43,227 bases of DNA from Clostridia bacterium. GTDB lineage: Bacteria > Bacillota > Peptococcia > DRI-13 > SV3-B141. Position numbers and translations under genes: made by a program. The notes under the pieces were generated by a model. It made no database searches, was not told where the DNA came from, and worked only from the letters and a program-made list of their open reading frames with translations. Every line of letters starts with the position of its first letter. Position 1 is the stretch's first letter. Where the stretch lies: assembly GCA_018433015.1 (NCBI GenBank), contig JAHDSB010000026.1:1-43227 (forward strand). The letters run 5' to 3'. Below, in pieces: positions 1 to 8,673 of the stretch.

Positions 1-1785
1 CATTTGACCAGCTCCTACTAGAGCTTCTTCCACTAGACTTACCACATATGTACTGTCGGGCATCTTCACCAAGAGTTCTGCGGTCTGTTTCAGGTTATCC
101 AGCGTTCCTTTTTTAATAAGATCTCCCTTTTCTGCCTCAGGCAGCTTATCAGCTACTAGTTTATCTATCTTCCATACCTGTCTGTATTGCTCTTGCATTT
201 TTTCATAAGTACCATGTTCATCTACTCTTTCCAAGGCTTTGCCAATTATTTTGAAGACTATCTTTGATTCTTTCAAGATTTGCTCTGCATCTTTTTTAGT
301 CTTAATTGTATTTACTTTCTGCTGTAAGTTTGCTACTGTTTCACTGACAATTTTTACTGCTTCTTGCTCTGATATATCATTATTACAAAGCTTGTCATAG
401 GCACCCTGTAACTTAGTGTCTACACCACTTGTAGTATTACTATCCTTTCCTCCTCCACCTCCAACTTCATCAGTAGCATTAATGTTAAAGTACCAGTAAA
501 TTTCATCACCATTTTTTATTCGATATGCTTGGCAACCTACAGCGGGTAATTTTCCATTAACTTTATATAACCAACCAGAAGTAGCCTTATATTGTTTTTC
601 TCTATCCCCATCAATCATGGCAAAATAGCAACTCCAGCCATAATCTTGGAAATCGTAATGTCCCTTGCCCTTTCCTTTAGTAAAGCCAGCCTTTTTCAAA
701 GACTCAATTGTAGCATGGGCTGCTGTAGGTCCTTGTTTAAATCTATCAACATCCCACCCCTGGGATGGTTTGGCTGATGAACCTGTTCCGGGACGTAAGT
801 AAGGGTCAAGACTGAACACTTTTACGGTTACGATTTCGGATAAGACATCGTGTTTATATCCTTTTATTTTTACCGACACAGTTATTTCCTCATCTTCATC
901 AGGATTGCTTCCACCTCCTGTTTTAGACACTTTTACTAATACAGGTACTGGACGAATATAATTTTCTCCTGGTTCCGAAGTAATAGTAAATTCCCCAGTA
1001 TTAGTAGGTATGAAGGTAACTTGCCCTTCCCTGTCAGTGGTTTTAGTTTCTTTTTCAAAAGTAACAGCCTTTCCTGCCAAAGGTACAAATTTTGTGCCAT
1101 CAAATTGTTCCAATTTCGCTGTAAATTCTGATTTAACCTTTACTTCCTTTTGGGGAAGAATGAGTCGGGTTATTACAGGATCCCAGATTTCATCATCTAT
1201 TAAAACTATTTCATCGTTACTATGCACTAAAGTGTCAGGAATAATCATTCCTCCTTGATTATTAACCATCCACTGCCAGCCTTCTTCACCGGCTATAGAA
1301 ACGAGCAGGTTTTTATGAAGCTTATATTTGACCCCTGCATTATCCAAAGCAGTTTTAATAACCTCTAAAAGAGTAGTTTTACCTTCGATAATCTCAACTT
1401 CAGTACGAGGCAATAGTGTTTTCTGAGCTCCTTCTGCCCGTACAGAAATAAATCCCTTTTCTATAGATTTTGTAGAAAAAGAAATTTCTTTATCTTCATC
1501 TAAGACTCTTACTTTGCAAATATAATCTTTGCCCTCATCCAGCTTAAATCCATAAGTAATATTTCCCTGATTATCTGTTTGCCCTTGATCTATACAACAT
1601 TTTTTCTGCCCATCTTCTACTAGGATACTGACTGGAGCATTCTTATATGTGGAAATACCATTTATAATATATTCCCCATCGCTTCCAATAACAGGGTCTA
1701 TCTGAATCTCGGCATACACAGGCACGGTGAGAGATAATATCAGTAATATAACTAATAATGAACATAATATTTTCTTATTGGGCAT
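1..1785 (-). CDS. Secreted protein with two DUF4430 domains (3' end outside window)
   Basis: The frame is open from an ATG at 1785 to the window edge, about 595 codons with no stop, so the C-terminus is missing. A Shine-Dalgarno-like AAGGAAGTAAGG lies just before the ATG. Residues 1-25 form a signal peptide ending VYA. Two DUF4430-type segments are visible, at about 125-200 (GWQWMVNN, then a DEIVLIDDE strand) and about 345-435 (SGWLYKVNGKLP, then NGDEIYWYFN). The W-x-VN(N/G) core is typical of DUF4430, the family related to the beta domain of intrinsic factor and transcobalamin. An Ig-like segment (about 205-285) separates them and a charged helical segment follows (about 455-595). It lies 60 bp downstream of the toroid gene with no terminator between, so it should be cotranscribed from the cobalamin riboswitch. 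Inference: extracellular corrinoid or ligand binding. DUF4430 also occurs in adhesins, so the ligand is not proved. Confidence 0.8.
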   Translation of the reverse strand, partial: MPNKKILCSLLVILLILSLTVPVYAEIQIDPVIGSDGEYIINGISTYKNAPVSILVEDGQKKCCIDQGQTDNQGNITYGFKLDEGKDYICKVRVLDEDKEISFSTKSIEKGFISVRAEGAQKTLLPRTEVEIIEGKTTLLEVIKTALDNAGVKYKLHKNLLVSIAGEEGWQWMVNNQGGMIIPDTLVHSNDEIVLIDDEIWDPVITRLILPQKEVKVKSEFTAKLEQFDGTKFVPLAGKAVTFEKETKTTDREGQVTFIPTNTGEFTITSEPGENYIRPVPVLVKVSKTGGGSNPDEDEEITVSVKIKGYKHDVLSEIVTVKVFSLDPYLRPGTGSSAKPSQGWDVDRFKQGPTAAHATIESLKKAGFTKGKGKGHYDFQDYGWSCYFAMIDGDREKQYKATSGWLYKVNGKLPAVGCQAYRIKNGDEIYWYFNINATDEVGGGGGKDSNTTSGVDTKLQGAYDKLCNNDISEQEAVKIVSETVANLQQKVNTIKTKKDAEQILKESKIVFKIIGKALERVDEHGTYEKMQEQYRQVWKIDKLVADKLPEAEKGDLIKKGTLDNLKQTAELLVKMPDSTYVVSLVEEALVGAGQM

Positions 1786-1845
1786 ATCCTTACTTCCTTT
1801 CTATCCACTAGTAATAAACAACTTATTAATGGGTGATTTTTATTA

Positions 1846-4800
1846 CTAATCTGTTACTTCTACTACTATCGGTTTGCCTAAAATATTTCTGTTCTCCATA
1901 TTATCCCATACAAAACCTTTCACCTGATAGCTTCCTGTTTCAGGAATTACAAAACCCCCAGCTAGTTCCTCACTTCCATTTGGCACAATATTTTTAGTAA
2001 CATAACTATAATTAATCATCTTATTCTCTGTTTCTCTAAATAAAACAATTATTAATGTAGCCTCTTGTTCATTTCCCGAAATATTTTTAGCCTTAATTCT
2101 CAAATGAGCTTCATGACCTTTCTTAAAGTCGGCACTTCCTATTCTTTCTACTTCAAATTCTGGAATCATATAATACACAGTAACATTCATTGTTTTAGTA
2201 TTTTGGGCCTTATCTGTGGCTGATATAGTAATAATGTTTCTACCCTTATTTAAATTTACAGTATATTCACCTTCTTCATTAGGTTTTAGCACTACATCAC
2301 CTTGTTTCACAACAGGAACTACTTCATAATCTACATTATCTGTAACTTTTACCTTAAAGATTACTTGTTGAGTTTCTACTACTTGTCCATCTTCCAAATC
2401 TTTTAACGCTATTTTTGGTGCCATTTTATCTGTTCCGGAACTATCTTTTTCCCAATGATAAATAGAACCTTTACCATCCAAATAATAAATATATTGGGCT
2501 AAAGCGTATAAAGCTTGTTCATTTGCCATTCCGTTAAATTGTAAATCTCCTTCATTACTCACATGGGCAAAGCCCCTATGATTTTCTAATTCAAAACTTA
2601 GCAAAGCAGAAACCACATTTTTCCCGTTTATCGTAAATTCTTCTCCTGTGGGATCTATTCTATTCGTGCACAGTCCCATAAGTACTTGTGCACAGCTTTC
2701 AGAAGTGCTAGTACCCCAAGTTGCAAAAGAACCGTCCTCGCGCTGACTGAACCTTAGCCAATCTAAAGCTCTTTCTATTGCTGCTTGCACTTTGGGAAAT
2801 TTATCATTGTTATATGGTGCTAAGGCTGTCAAAGCCATACCAGTCATATCTGAATCTGCATTATCTGCCCCATACACCCATCCTGCTTTTTTTCCATATT
2901 CAGTTTCTTCATTACTGCATTCTAATTCTAAGATCTTATTTATTATCTTTTCCCTGTTCCATTTTGCATTTGTCGGCACCTGATATTCTTGAGCATCTAA
3001 GGCAATTAAGCCATATACTAACGCATTTATACCCTGATTCTCTAAATCAGCATTGTATATTTTTTCGATTAAATTATATCCAGCTACATTTGTAGGATCT
3101 CCGCCCGCAGCTAAGACACCCAAAGTAATCCTTTCATATTGTGTAGGTTCTGAAAATTCTCCTTTATTATCTCTTACATATTGTTCAGCCTCTGCTAGAT
3201 AATCAGCTGGGATTAATTCATCATTTCCTGTTCTTGCTAAACCTATTACTGCCCAATCAGAGCTATGATTATTATTTGGTGCAAGTTTGGCTGCTCCTGC
3301 TATTGCATTTTCAACCTTTTCACGGAGGGATATTACTTCAACTCTTTTTAATGAAATAATTTCCGATACATCTTCATCACATACTGTAATTGTTCCTGTG
3401 GCTTCTTCAAAGCCTTCTTTTGCTATTATATAGCTGTATTCACCAGCTTTTAATTTATAAGTTCCATCATCTTCTTCATCTACTACTTTATCTTCATCAT
3501 CTTTTATTGTTATATTTGAGTCTATTACTAACTCACCTTTATCATCTTTGATTTCTAAAGAAACTTTATAGAGAATCGGTTCTTCTTTGTGATATGTTAC
3601 TGTAAATGTTTTTTTAATTTCCTTGGCTTCTTTGTCTTTTGCAATAATTGTTATTTTATTGGGCCCTTCCTTTAAGATAGCAGTATATGTGCCATCTTCA
3701 TTAAGCTCAATTACATCTGCTCCCAACTTAACTTCTTGTATGGAAATACCGGTACTCGTTGTTACTGTAAAGGTTACTTCCGGATTAATAACTATCTCCT
3801 CATCTTGAATTCCTTTTATTTCTATGCCTTCTCCATAGGCATAAACCTTTCCATTTGCTATAGTAAAAATTTGACCGTCAGCTATAGCCGGTGTAGCTCC
3901 ACCATCTTTAGATTCCCATATTATCTCATGGGTATCCAGATCTATAGATTTTATCCCCTGATATTCCATTTCACCATTTACTGCCACACCGGCAAAAAGT
4001 TTACCATCGGCTATTACAGTCGAGTTAGTCCAATTACCAACATCAGCAATATTCCATATTTCATTTCCGTTTTCAGCATCATAACAAGCTACATTTCCTG
4101 TTCCATATCCCCACTGGGGACAACCACCGCTGATATATACGTATCCATTATGATAAGCTGGGGTAGCATCTGTTTGAGGGGCTTCAACTTGCCACTTTAA
4201 AGTTCCCGTTTCAGTATCTACTGCTGCTAATTGTCCTAATCCACCAAAATTATATCCTGAAATATATACTGTTCCATTAGCAATCGTTGGTGAACCACAA
4301 GCATTATTTCCATATTCTAAAGCATCAACAGCCCACTGTTCTTTACCAGTCTTCAAGTCTACACAATATAAATCTTTTTTTGCATTATACCGTTGATTCC
4401 AGCTTGTGAAATATACCTTTCCATCTGCATAACCGGGGGTTCCTTGAGCATATCCATCTTCATCTAATTCAAATTGCCACTTTATATCTCCTGTTTTTTC
4501 ATCCACACAGTAATAGGTATGTCCATCCCAATTGCCTACCAATACATTCCCTTTTACTACTTTAGTAGAGCTATTACAAACGGGACCGTTAAGTCCGATA
4601 TTCCACTCTTCGGTTCCATCTTCCGCTTTAAAACAAAATAACTTACTTCCTGCTCCTAAAAATATCTTCCCGTTATGATAAGACGGTGTGTGCCAACCTC
4701 CTAGCCCATCTCCCGGTACGTCTTTGCTCCATATTGTTTTACCTGTATTTTTATCCAAGCAGGTTAAACTTGTCCAACCCCGAGCATATACTTTATCTTT

Positions 4801-6306
4801 CACAACAATGGGTGAAGAGGAAACAGCACCATCAATATTCTCACTGTCCCATAATTTAACTAAGGAATCACATAGTTTTGCTGGTGATACCCCTGTATTG
4901 TGAGAATTAGCGCCGAATTGGGTCCAATTCTTGGCTGGGTCTAATTTTTCTTCTTCTGGAGATTCTTCCGGATTTTTATCTCCCCAGTGATAAATAGATC
5001 CTTTGCCATCTAAATAATAAAGATATTGGGCTAACCCATACAAAGCTTGTTCATTCGCCATACCATTTGGTTTAAAACCATAATCTTTAGTATGGGCAAA
5101 GCCCTCACCTGTCCGATAACTCAATAAAGCATCTATTAAATTCATATCACCCTTAGTAAATTTTTCTCCTATGGGATCTTCATTATTTAAACATAATCCC
5201 ATTAAAGCTTGTACAATACTTTCGGGGCCGCCTGTTCCATATGCAGTTCTAAATTCCCCATCTTCATACTGAATTGCTGATAGATACTCTATTGCTCTAG
5301 CTATAGCTTCCTGTACTTGAGGATATTTATCATTATTGTATGGTGCCAAGGCTATCATGGCCATACCGGTCATATCAGGATCGCCATTGCTACCATAGAA
5401 GGCCCAGCCCCCTCTACCACCATCATACATAGAATTATCTTCATTACTGCACTCTGCGTCCACCAATACTTGAACTAATTTATCTCTATTCCATTCTGCA
5501 TCTGCAGGTATTTTATATTCCCCTGCATCTAAAGCAATCAAACCAAAAATAAAAGCATTGTTACCTTGCCAAGCTAAATCAGCATTGTATATCTTTTCTA
5601 TTAAATTATATCCTCCGATATTTGTGGGATCTCCTCCCGCAGCTAATATTCCTAAAGTCAATCTTTCATATTCAGTAGGCTTTCTAAATTCCCCATCATT
5701 AGCTTTTAGATATTCTTCCACATGTTCTAAATAATCAGCCGGTATTAGTTCTTCATTACCTGTTCTAGCTAACCCTACCGTTGTCCAATCAGAATAACTA
5801 CCCTCAGCATATTGTGCTGCCTCTTCTATAGCAGCTTCTATTTCTGCTCTGTAATCTTTTAATTTCTTTACTTCTAATTCTTTTTCATTTTTACTAACTT
5901 TTAGATTTTCATAATACTTATTATTCTCGGAAAACATTAGCTCTATTTGATAATTCCCACAATCTACCCCTGCAGGTATCTCCAAACTTACCTTGGCTTT
6001 ACCTTGATTATCAGTACTGCCTAATACAACTACCTTTTCATGCTCAGCAGTTTTATAATACTTATTTAACGCTGTATCCCATAAAGATAAATATAAATCT
6101 GCATCAGCATCATCGGGAGAATATACTGTGGCAGTGATACTATCACCGGCAATAACTTCGGATTTATCTAATGATAAAACCTCTTGAGCTGCTGCATAGG
6201 CTTCCTGTACGCCTAACATAACAAAATTACTCGGTAATAGTACATTACATACTAAAAACGCTAATATAATAAAAAATGAAATATATCTTTTACTATTCTT
6301 TATCAT
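1846..6306 (-). CDS. Giant secreted double alpha-toroid / PQQ-propeller protein
   Basis: 1486 aa. The ATG at 6306 follows GGAGGGG at good spacing. Residues 1-40 are a signal peptide ending AYAAA. Order of parts: N-terminal beta segment (about 45-150); a first prenyltransferase/cobalamin-binding-like alpha/alpha toroid (about 150-440); a seven-blade PQQ-type beta-propeller (about 465-825; blades recur as LxCxDxxTGxxxW); an Ig-like segment (about 830-910); a PEGA-like segment (about 910-990); a second toroid (about 990-1290); an Ig-like segment and a C-terminal beta domain. The two toroids are close duplicates, sharing for example GLARTGN, LAAGGDPTN and NGMANEQALY. There is no sortase or SLH motif. 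It is the first gene after a cobalamin riboswitch and is followed by a DUF4430 gene. The toroid family includes squalene cyclases, terpenoid synthases and the alpha domain of intrinsic factor; with this context, corrinoid binding is the favoured inference. Confidence 0.85.
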   Translation of the reverse strand: MIKNSKRYISFFIILAFLVCNVLLPSNFVMLGVQEAYAAAQEVLSLDKSEVIAGDSITATVYSPDDADADLYLSLWDTALNKYYKTAEHEKVVVLGSTDNQGKAKVSLEIPAGVDCGNYQIELMFSENNKYYENLKVSKNEKELEVKKLKDYRAEIEAAIEEAAQYAEGSYSDWTTVGLARTGNEELIPADYLEHVEEYLKANDGEFRKPTEYERLTLGILAAGGDPTNIGGYNLIEKIYNADLAWQGNNAFIFGLIALDAGEYKIPADAEWNRDKLVQVLVDAECSNEDNSMYDGGRGGWAFYGSNGDPDMTGMAMIALAPYNNDKYPQVQEAIARAIEYLSAIQYEDGEFRTAYGTGGPESIVQALMGLCLNNEDPIGEKFTKGDMNLIDALLSYRTGEGFAHTKDYGFKPNGMANEQALYGLAQYLYYLDGKGSIYHWGDKNPEESPEEEKLDPAKNWTQFGANSHNTGVSPAKLCDSLVKLWDSENIDGAVSSSPIVVKDKVYARGWTSLTCLDKNTGKTIWSKDVPGDGLGGWHTPSYHNGKIFLGAGSKLFCFKAEDGTEEWNIGLNGPVCNSSTKVVKGNVLVGNWDGHTYYCVDEKTGDIKWQFELDEDGYAQGTPGYADGKVYFTSWNQRYNAKKDLYCVDLKTGKEQWAVDALEYGNNACGSPTIANGTVYISGYNFGGLGQLAAVDTETGTLKWQVEAPQTDATPAYHNGYVYISGGCPQWGYGTGNVACYDAENGNEIWNIADVGNWTNSTVIADGKLFAGVAVNGEMEYQGIKSIDLDTHEIIWESKDGGATPAIADGQIFTIANGKVYAYGEGIEIKGIQDEEIVINPEVTFTVTTSTGISIQEVKLGADVIELNEDGTYTAILKEGPNKITIIAKDKEAKEIKKTFTVTYHKEEPILYKVSLEIKDDKGELVIDSNITIKDDEDKVVDEEDDGTYKLKAGEYSYIIAKEGFEEATGTITVCDEDVSEIISLKRVEVISLREKVENAIAGAAKLAPNNNHSSDWAVIGLARTGNDELIPADYLAEAEQYVRDNKGEFSEPTQYERITLGVLAAGGDPTNVAGYNLIEKIYNADLENQGINALVYGLIALDAQEYQVPTNAKWNREKIINKILELECSNEETEYGKKAGWVYGADNADSDMTGMALTALAPYNNDKFPKVQAAIERALDWLRFSQREDGSFATWGTSTSESCAQVLMGLCTNRIDPTGEEFTINGKNVVSALLSFELENHRGFAHVSNEGDLQFNGMANEQALYALAQYIYYLDGKGSIYHWEKDSSGTDKMAPKIALKDLEDGQVVETQQVIFKVKVTDNVDYEVVPVVKQGDVVLKPNEEGEYTVNLNKGRNIITISATDKAQNTKTMNVTVYYMIPEFEVERIGSADFKKGHEAHLRIKAKNISGNEQEATLIIVLFRETENKMINYSYVTKNIVPNGSEELAGGFVIPETGSYQVKGFVWDNMENRNILGKPIVVEVTD

Positions 6307-6463
6307 TTTTTCCCCTCCACTTATATTTATGATAATACTTTCATAACTTTAAATTTTGTCTTTTTTATTACACTATATTCCCCTCCTTTCTTGGGATAGA
6401 AACTATAATCATATTTTTACATTTTTATGGAAGTTAAAATCCTTACATAATTTGTACTAGAAT

Positions 6464-6492
6464 AAAAAAATCCTTAGCTCAAAAGCTAAGGA
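6464..6492 (-). terminator. Intrinsic terminator of the cobalamin riboswitch
   Basis: Read on the minus strand, a perfect 9-bp stem TCCTTAGCT / AGCTAAGGA with a 4-nt loop is followed by seven Ts. It lies about 60 nt after the 3' end of the aptamer and about 155 nt before the start of the toroid gene. This position is that of an expression platform for transcription attenuation, so bound cobalamin is expected to switch the downstream operon off. I did not work out the competing antiterminator pairing. Confidence 0.85.
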
Positions 6493-6552
6493 ATGAATGC
6501 CCATTTTTTCATACCTAATTGTATTTTTAGCAGTAATCTCTCCCTAGATCTT

Positions 6553-6718
6553 TGCTCACCATTCAGGCAGGTCTTCTGGCTCTCACATCATCCTCTTCCC
6601 TCATCTTCCCAGGAATTATCCCAGTGACATCAGTGGAGATTCGTCAGTGATTACAGCGGCGGGCCCGCATCGGATTTTAACCGATTTCCCTATTATCCCT
6701 AATCAAGGGCACCTAAAA
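6553..6718 (-). promoter_or_regulatory. Cobalamin riboswitch
   Basis: On the minus strand the conserved blocks of the AdoCbl-type riboswitch appear in order: GGGAAATCGG, AAAATCC, GCGGGCCCGCCGCTGTAA (the B12 box, about 6651-6672) and GCCAGAAGACCTGCCTGAAT (6580-6561). Their spacing fits the family. A possible minus-strand -10 TATAAT lies at 6798-6793 without a good -35. The element is followed by an intrinsic terminator and then the toroid and DUF4430 genes, so it directly ties these secreted proteins to corrinoid status. In the family, ligand binding represses. The exact subclass cannot be told by eye. Confidence 0.95.
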
Positions 6719-6919
6719 GGTTTTTATTTGATTTTCACTTCCATATTATTCTTAACATACTCTTTTATTAAAGTAAACTTGCCTGCTTTCCTATTATACA
6801 AGTCTATTTTGCAATTTTATTTGCTTAGAATTCCAGTTTTCATGCTTGCTTTGATAAATATCACATATTTTTTAAAAACATTATTCTTATCCCTTTTTTC
6901 CTAATTAACAGTATTCCTT

Positions 6920-7780
6920 TTATCTTCTGCTAATTAGCACTAATGACGAGATAAGTAAAAAAGCCCCTATCCCTTGCAACTTGCTTAATCTCTCCCCCAT
7001 TACTGTTAACGATAGAAAAGTGGAGAATAAGGGTTCCAGTAAGGAAATAATTGCTGCAGCAGTTACTGCAGTTCTTTTCAACCCTAATATAAATAAAATA
7101 TAAGCTAAAGCTGTCGGCACTATACCTAAGTACAACAAAGCAAACCAAACCACTAGTGATGCGGTGTGTGGAATTTCTATACAGGGAAGAAGTAAAAAAG
7201 CACCTAAAGTAAAGGTTAAAGCAACTACTGTTAAAGGATCATAAAAGTTTAATAAATGTTTACCGGTAACAGTATAAATAGCATAAGAAAGTCCTGCTCC
7301 CAAAGCCAATAAATAGCCACCTAGATACCTTGCTTGTAAAGATATATCAATATTTCCAATATCCATAATAAGCGTTGTACCCATTATACTGAGAAGTAAT
7401 ACTGCAAAAATAAGGGGCTTGATCTTTTCCTTAATAAAAATTCTAGCTAAAATAGCTGAAAAGACGGGAGAAATGCAGATGGCAATTAAGGTAGCCGTTG
7501 ATACCAGACTTAATCTTACAGCTGTAAAATATGTTACTTGATAAAGAGCCACAGCTAAACCATATATTAGAAAAAACTTTCCATGCTTTCTTTTTATACT
7601 AATAATTTTCTTATTTTTCATATAACAAACAAATAAAAGTAGGGGAGAAGCAAATACTAAACGCCAAGCTCCTATAGCCAAGGGAGATATGGAACATATA
7701 TTAGAAATATACTTACTTGTGATACCAGCAGTTCCCCAGAATATAGCCGCTACTGCTATTAAAATGAAACTAGGGTTCAC
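6920..7780 (-). CDS. EamA/DMT-superfamily membrane transporter
   Basis: About 286 aa with ten hydrophobic segments arranged as two EamA halves, the usual length and layout of drug/metabolite transporters of the RhaT/YdcZ type. Signatures include AAIFWGTAGITSK near the N-terminus and LEPLFSTFLSLTVMGE in the second half. The frame could open with TTG at 7786, but AAGGAG is then only 3 nt away. GTG at 7780 has 9-nt spacing and is preferred. Both the ribosome site and the GTG lie inside a nested inverted repeat (7772-7835), which could control translation. The gene follows an AraC-type regulator in the same orientation, 66 bp apart, so the regulator probably acts on it. Substrate unknown; amino acid or metabolite export is typical of the family. 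Confidence 0.88.
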   Translation of the reverse strand: MNPSFILIAVAAIFWGTAGITSKYISNICSISPLAIGAWRLVFASPLLLFVCYMKNKKIISIKRKHGKFFLIYGLAVALYQVTYFTAVRLSLVSTATLIAICISPVFSAILARIFIKEKIKPLIFAVLLLSIMGTTLIMDIGNIDISLQARYLGGYLLALGAGLSYAIYTVTGKHLLNFYDPLTVVALTFTLGAFLLLPCIEIPHTASLVVWFALLYLGIVPTALAYILFILGLKRTAVTAAAIISLLEPLFSTFLSLTVMGERLSKLQGIGAFLLISSLVLISRR

Positions 7781-7835
7781 TTTCAATCACTCCTTCTTGC
7801 CTTGTTTAAGGAGTATTCTATTAAAAGTGAACCCT
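7772..7835 (-). promoter_or_regulatory. Nested perfect inverted repeat over the eamA ribosome site and start
   Basis: Read on the minus strand: AGGGTTCACTTT, 9 nt, ACTCCTT, 12 nt, AAGGAGT, 5 nt, AAAGTGAACCCT. The outer arms (12/12) and inner arms (7/7) are both perfectly complementary. The inner 3' arm contains the Shine-Dalgarno sequence and the outer 3' arm contains the GTG start. As RNA this would be a long hairpin hiding both. As DNA it could be an operator. On the plus strand the outer stem is followed by six Ts, so a plus-strand terminator role is possible, although no plus-strand gene precedes it. Confidence 0.6.
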
Positions 7836-7846
7836 TTTTTCTTGGC

Positions 7847-8587
7847 TTAATATTTGATTTTTTTATCTAAATTACGGTTTTGTCTATATTGCCACGGCGA
7901 TAGACCTTCATGTTTCTTAAATAATCTAGTTAAAGAAGATTGATGATTATATCCTACCAGTTGAGAAATTTCTAATAAATTAAAATCCGTTTCTACTAAG
8001 AATTCTTTAGCTTTTTCTAAACGTACCTTTTGTAGATAACTATTTGGAGTCATTCCCGTTTGATTATAAAACCACTCACAAAAATAAGTTTCATTAAAGT
8101 GCTCTAATTCTGCTAATTTTTTACTAGTAATCTTTTCATGATAATTTGCCTGAATATACTTTATAGATGCAGGTGCAGTTATTTCCTGCATAAAGCTACA
8201 AGCATAGTTTAGTAAATCTTGAAACCCTTGGGTATTAGTAGATTTATTGCCTGTTTGACTATATAATTCTTGTAAAATTAAAAACCGCAAAGCCTTCCAT
8301 CTCTCATCAATCAGCTGATACTTTTCCTTTTCCACTTTTCGCTTATTACCCAGGAAATTAAGAGATGGAATATCTAAGACAAGAAATTCATTTCTACTAG
8401 CAGCATAAAAAGTATGAACGGCTTCCGGTGGTAAAAAGAATAAATGCTGCTCATCCAACTCCAAATCATATTTTTTTGTTTTGATATTTAAATTTCCCTG
8501 TAAAGGTAAAATTAATTGAGCAAAAGAATGGGCATGGGTAGAGGACTTGCTTGCATACCTTCTTCGTTCACATAAGATTCCCGCCAT
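7847..8587 (-). CDS. AraC-family transcriptional regulator
   Basis: About 246 aa. The N-terminal half is cupin-like (HAHSFAQLILPLQGNL, then LPPEAVHTF), typical of AraC-type sensor domains. The C-terminal about 100 residues hold two helix-turn-helix units, ending with the family signature LLEISQLVGYNHQSSLTRLFKKHEGLSPWQYR. The frame extends 12 codons upstream to 8623, but ATG at 8587 has AAAGGAG at 5-nt spacing and matches the usual domain start. It lies directly upstream of the EamA transporter on the same strand, a common pairing in which the regulator activates an exporter in response to a small ligand. The ligand is unknown. Confidence 0.88.
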   Translation of the reverse strand: MAGILCERRRYASKSSTHAHSFAQLILPLQGNLNIKTKKYDLELDEQHLFFLPPEAVHTFYAASRNEFLVLDIPSLNFLGNKRKVEKEKYQLIDERWKALRFLILQELYSQTGNKSTNTQGFQDLLNYACSFMQEITAPASIKYIQANYHEKITSKKLAELEHFNETYFCEWFYNQTGMTPNSYLQKVRLEKAKEFLVETDFNLLEISQLVGYNHQSSLTRLFKKHEGLSPWQYRQNRNLDKKIKY

Positions 8588-8620
8588 ACTTGCTCCTTTC
8601 CCATAAAGTGCAAATGCAAT

Positions 8621-8656
8621 CAAAAATAGACGAGCTAACTACTCGTCCTATTTTTC
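8621..8656 (-). terminator. Terminator after mazF
   Basis: AAAAATAGGACGAG and CTCGTCTATTTTT (minus strand) form a stem with one bulged base and a 7-nt loop, with a T-run on the 3' side. It sits between the toxin stop and the AraC gene start. The plus-strand side is also T-rich, so it could work in both directions. Confidence 0.75.
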
Positions 8657-8673
8657 CTGCATCTCTTTATGTA

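Larger units (their letters stand above)
6307..6919. other. 613-bp intergenic stretch holding the riboswitch leader
   Basis: Apart from the riboswitch, its terminator and the ribosome site before 6306, I see no gene here. The part from about 6800 to 6919 is AT-rich and lies past the end of the EamA transporter gene. No clear hairpin terminator for that gene was found, so some read-through into the riboswitch region is possible. Confidence 0.6.

Noticed and set aside
3736-4200. 154-aa plus-strand frame inside the toroid gene
   Set aside because: Antisense shadow of the propeller-coding region, with no ribosome site and no recognisable family.
6368-6386. GGAGGGG followed by GTG-TAA in the toroid-gene leader, a possible start-stop regulatory site
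   Set aside because: Only a start and a stop codon, with no coding content. The real gene has its own ribosome site 60 nt later. Probably chance.
6647-6904. 85-aa plus-strand frame across the riboswitch
   Set aside because: It overlaps the conserved B12-box on the opposite strand, has no ribosome site and an AT-driven composition.
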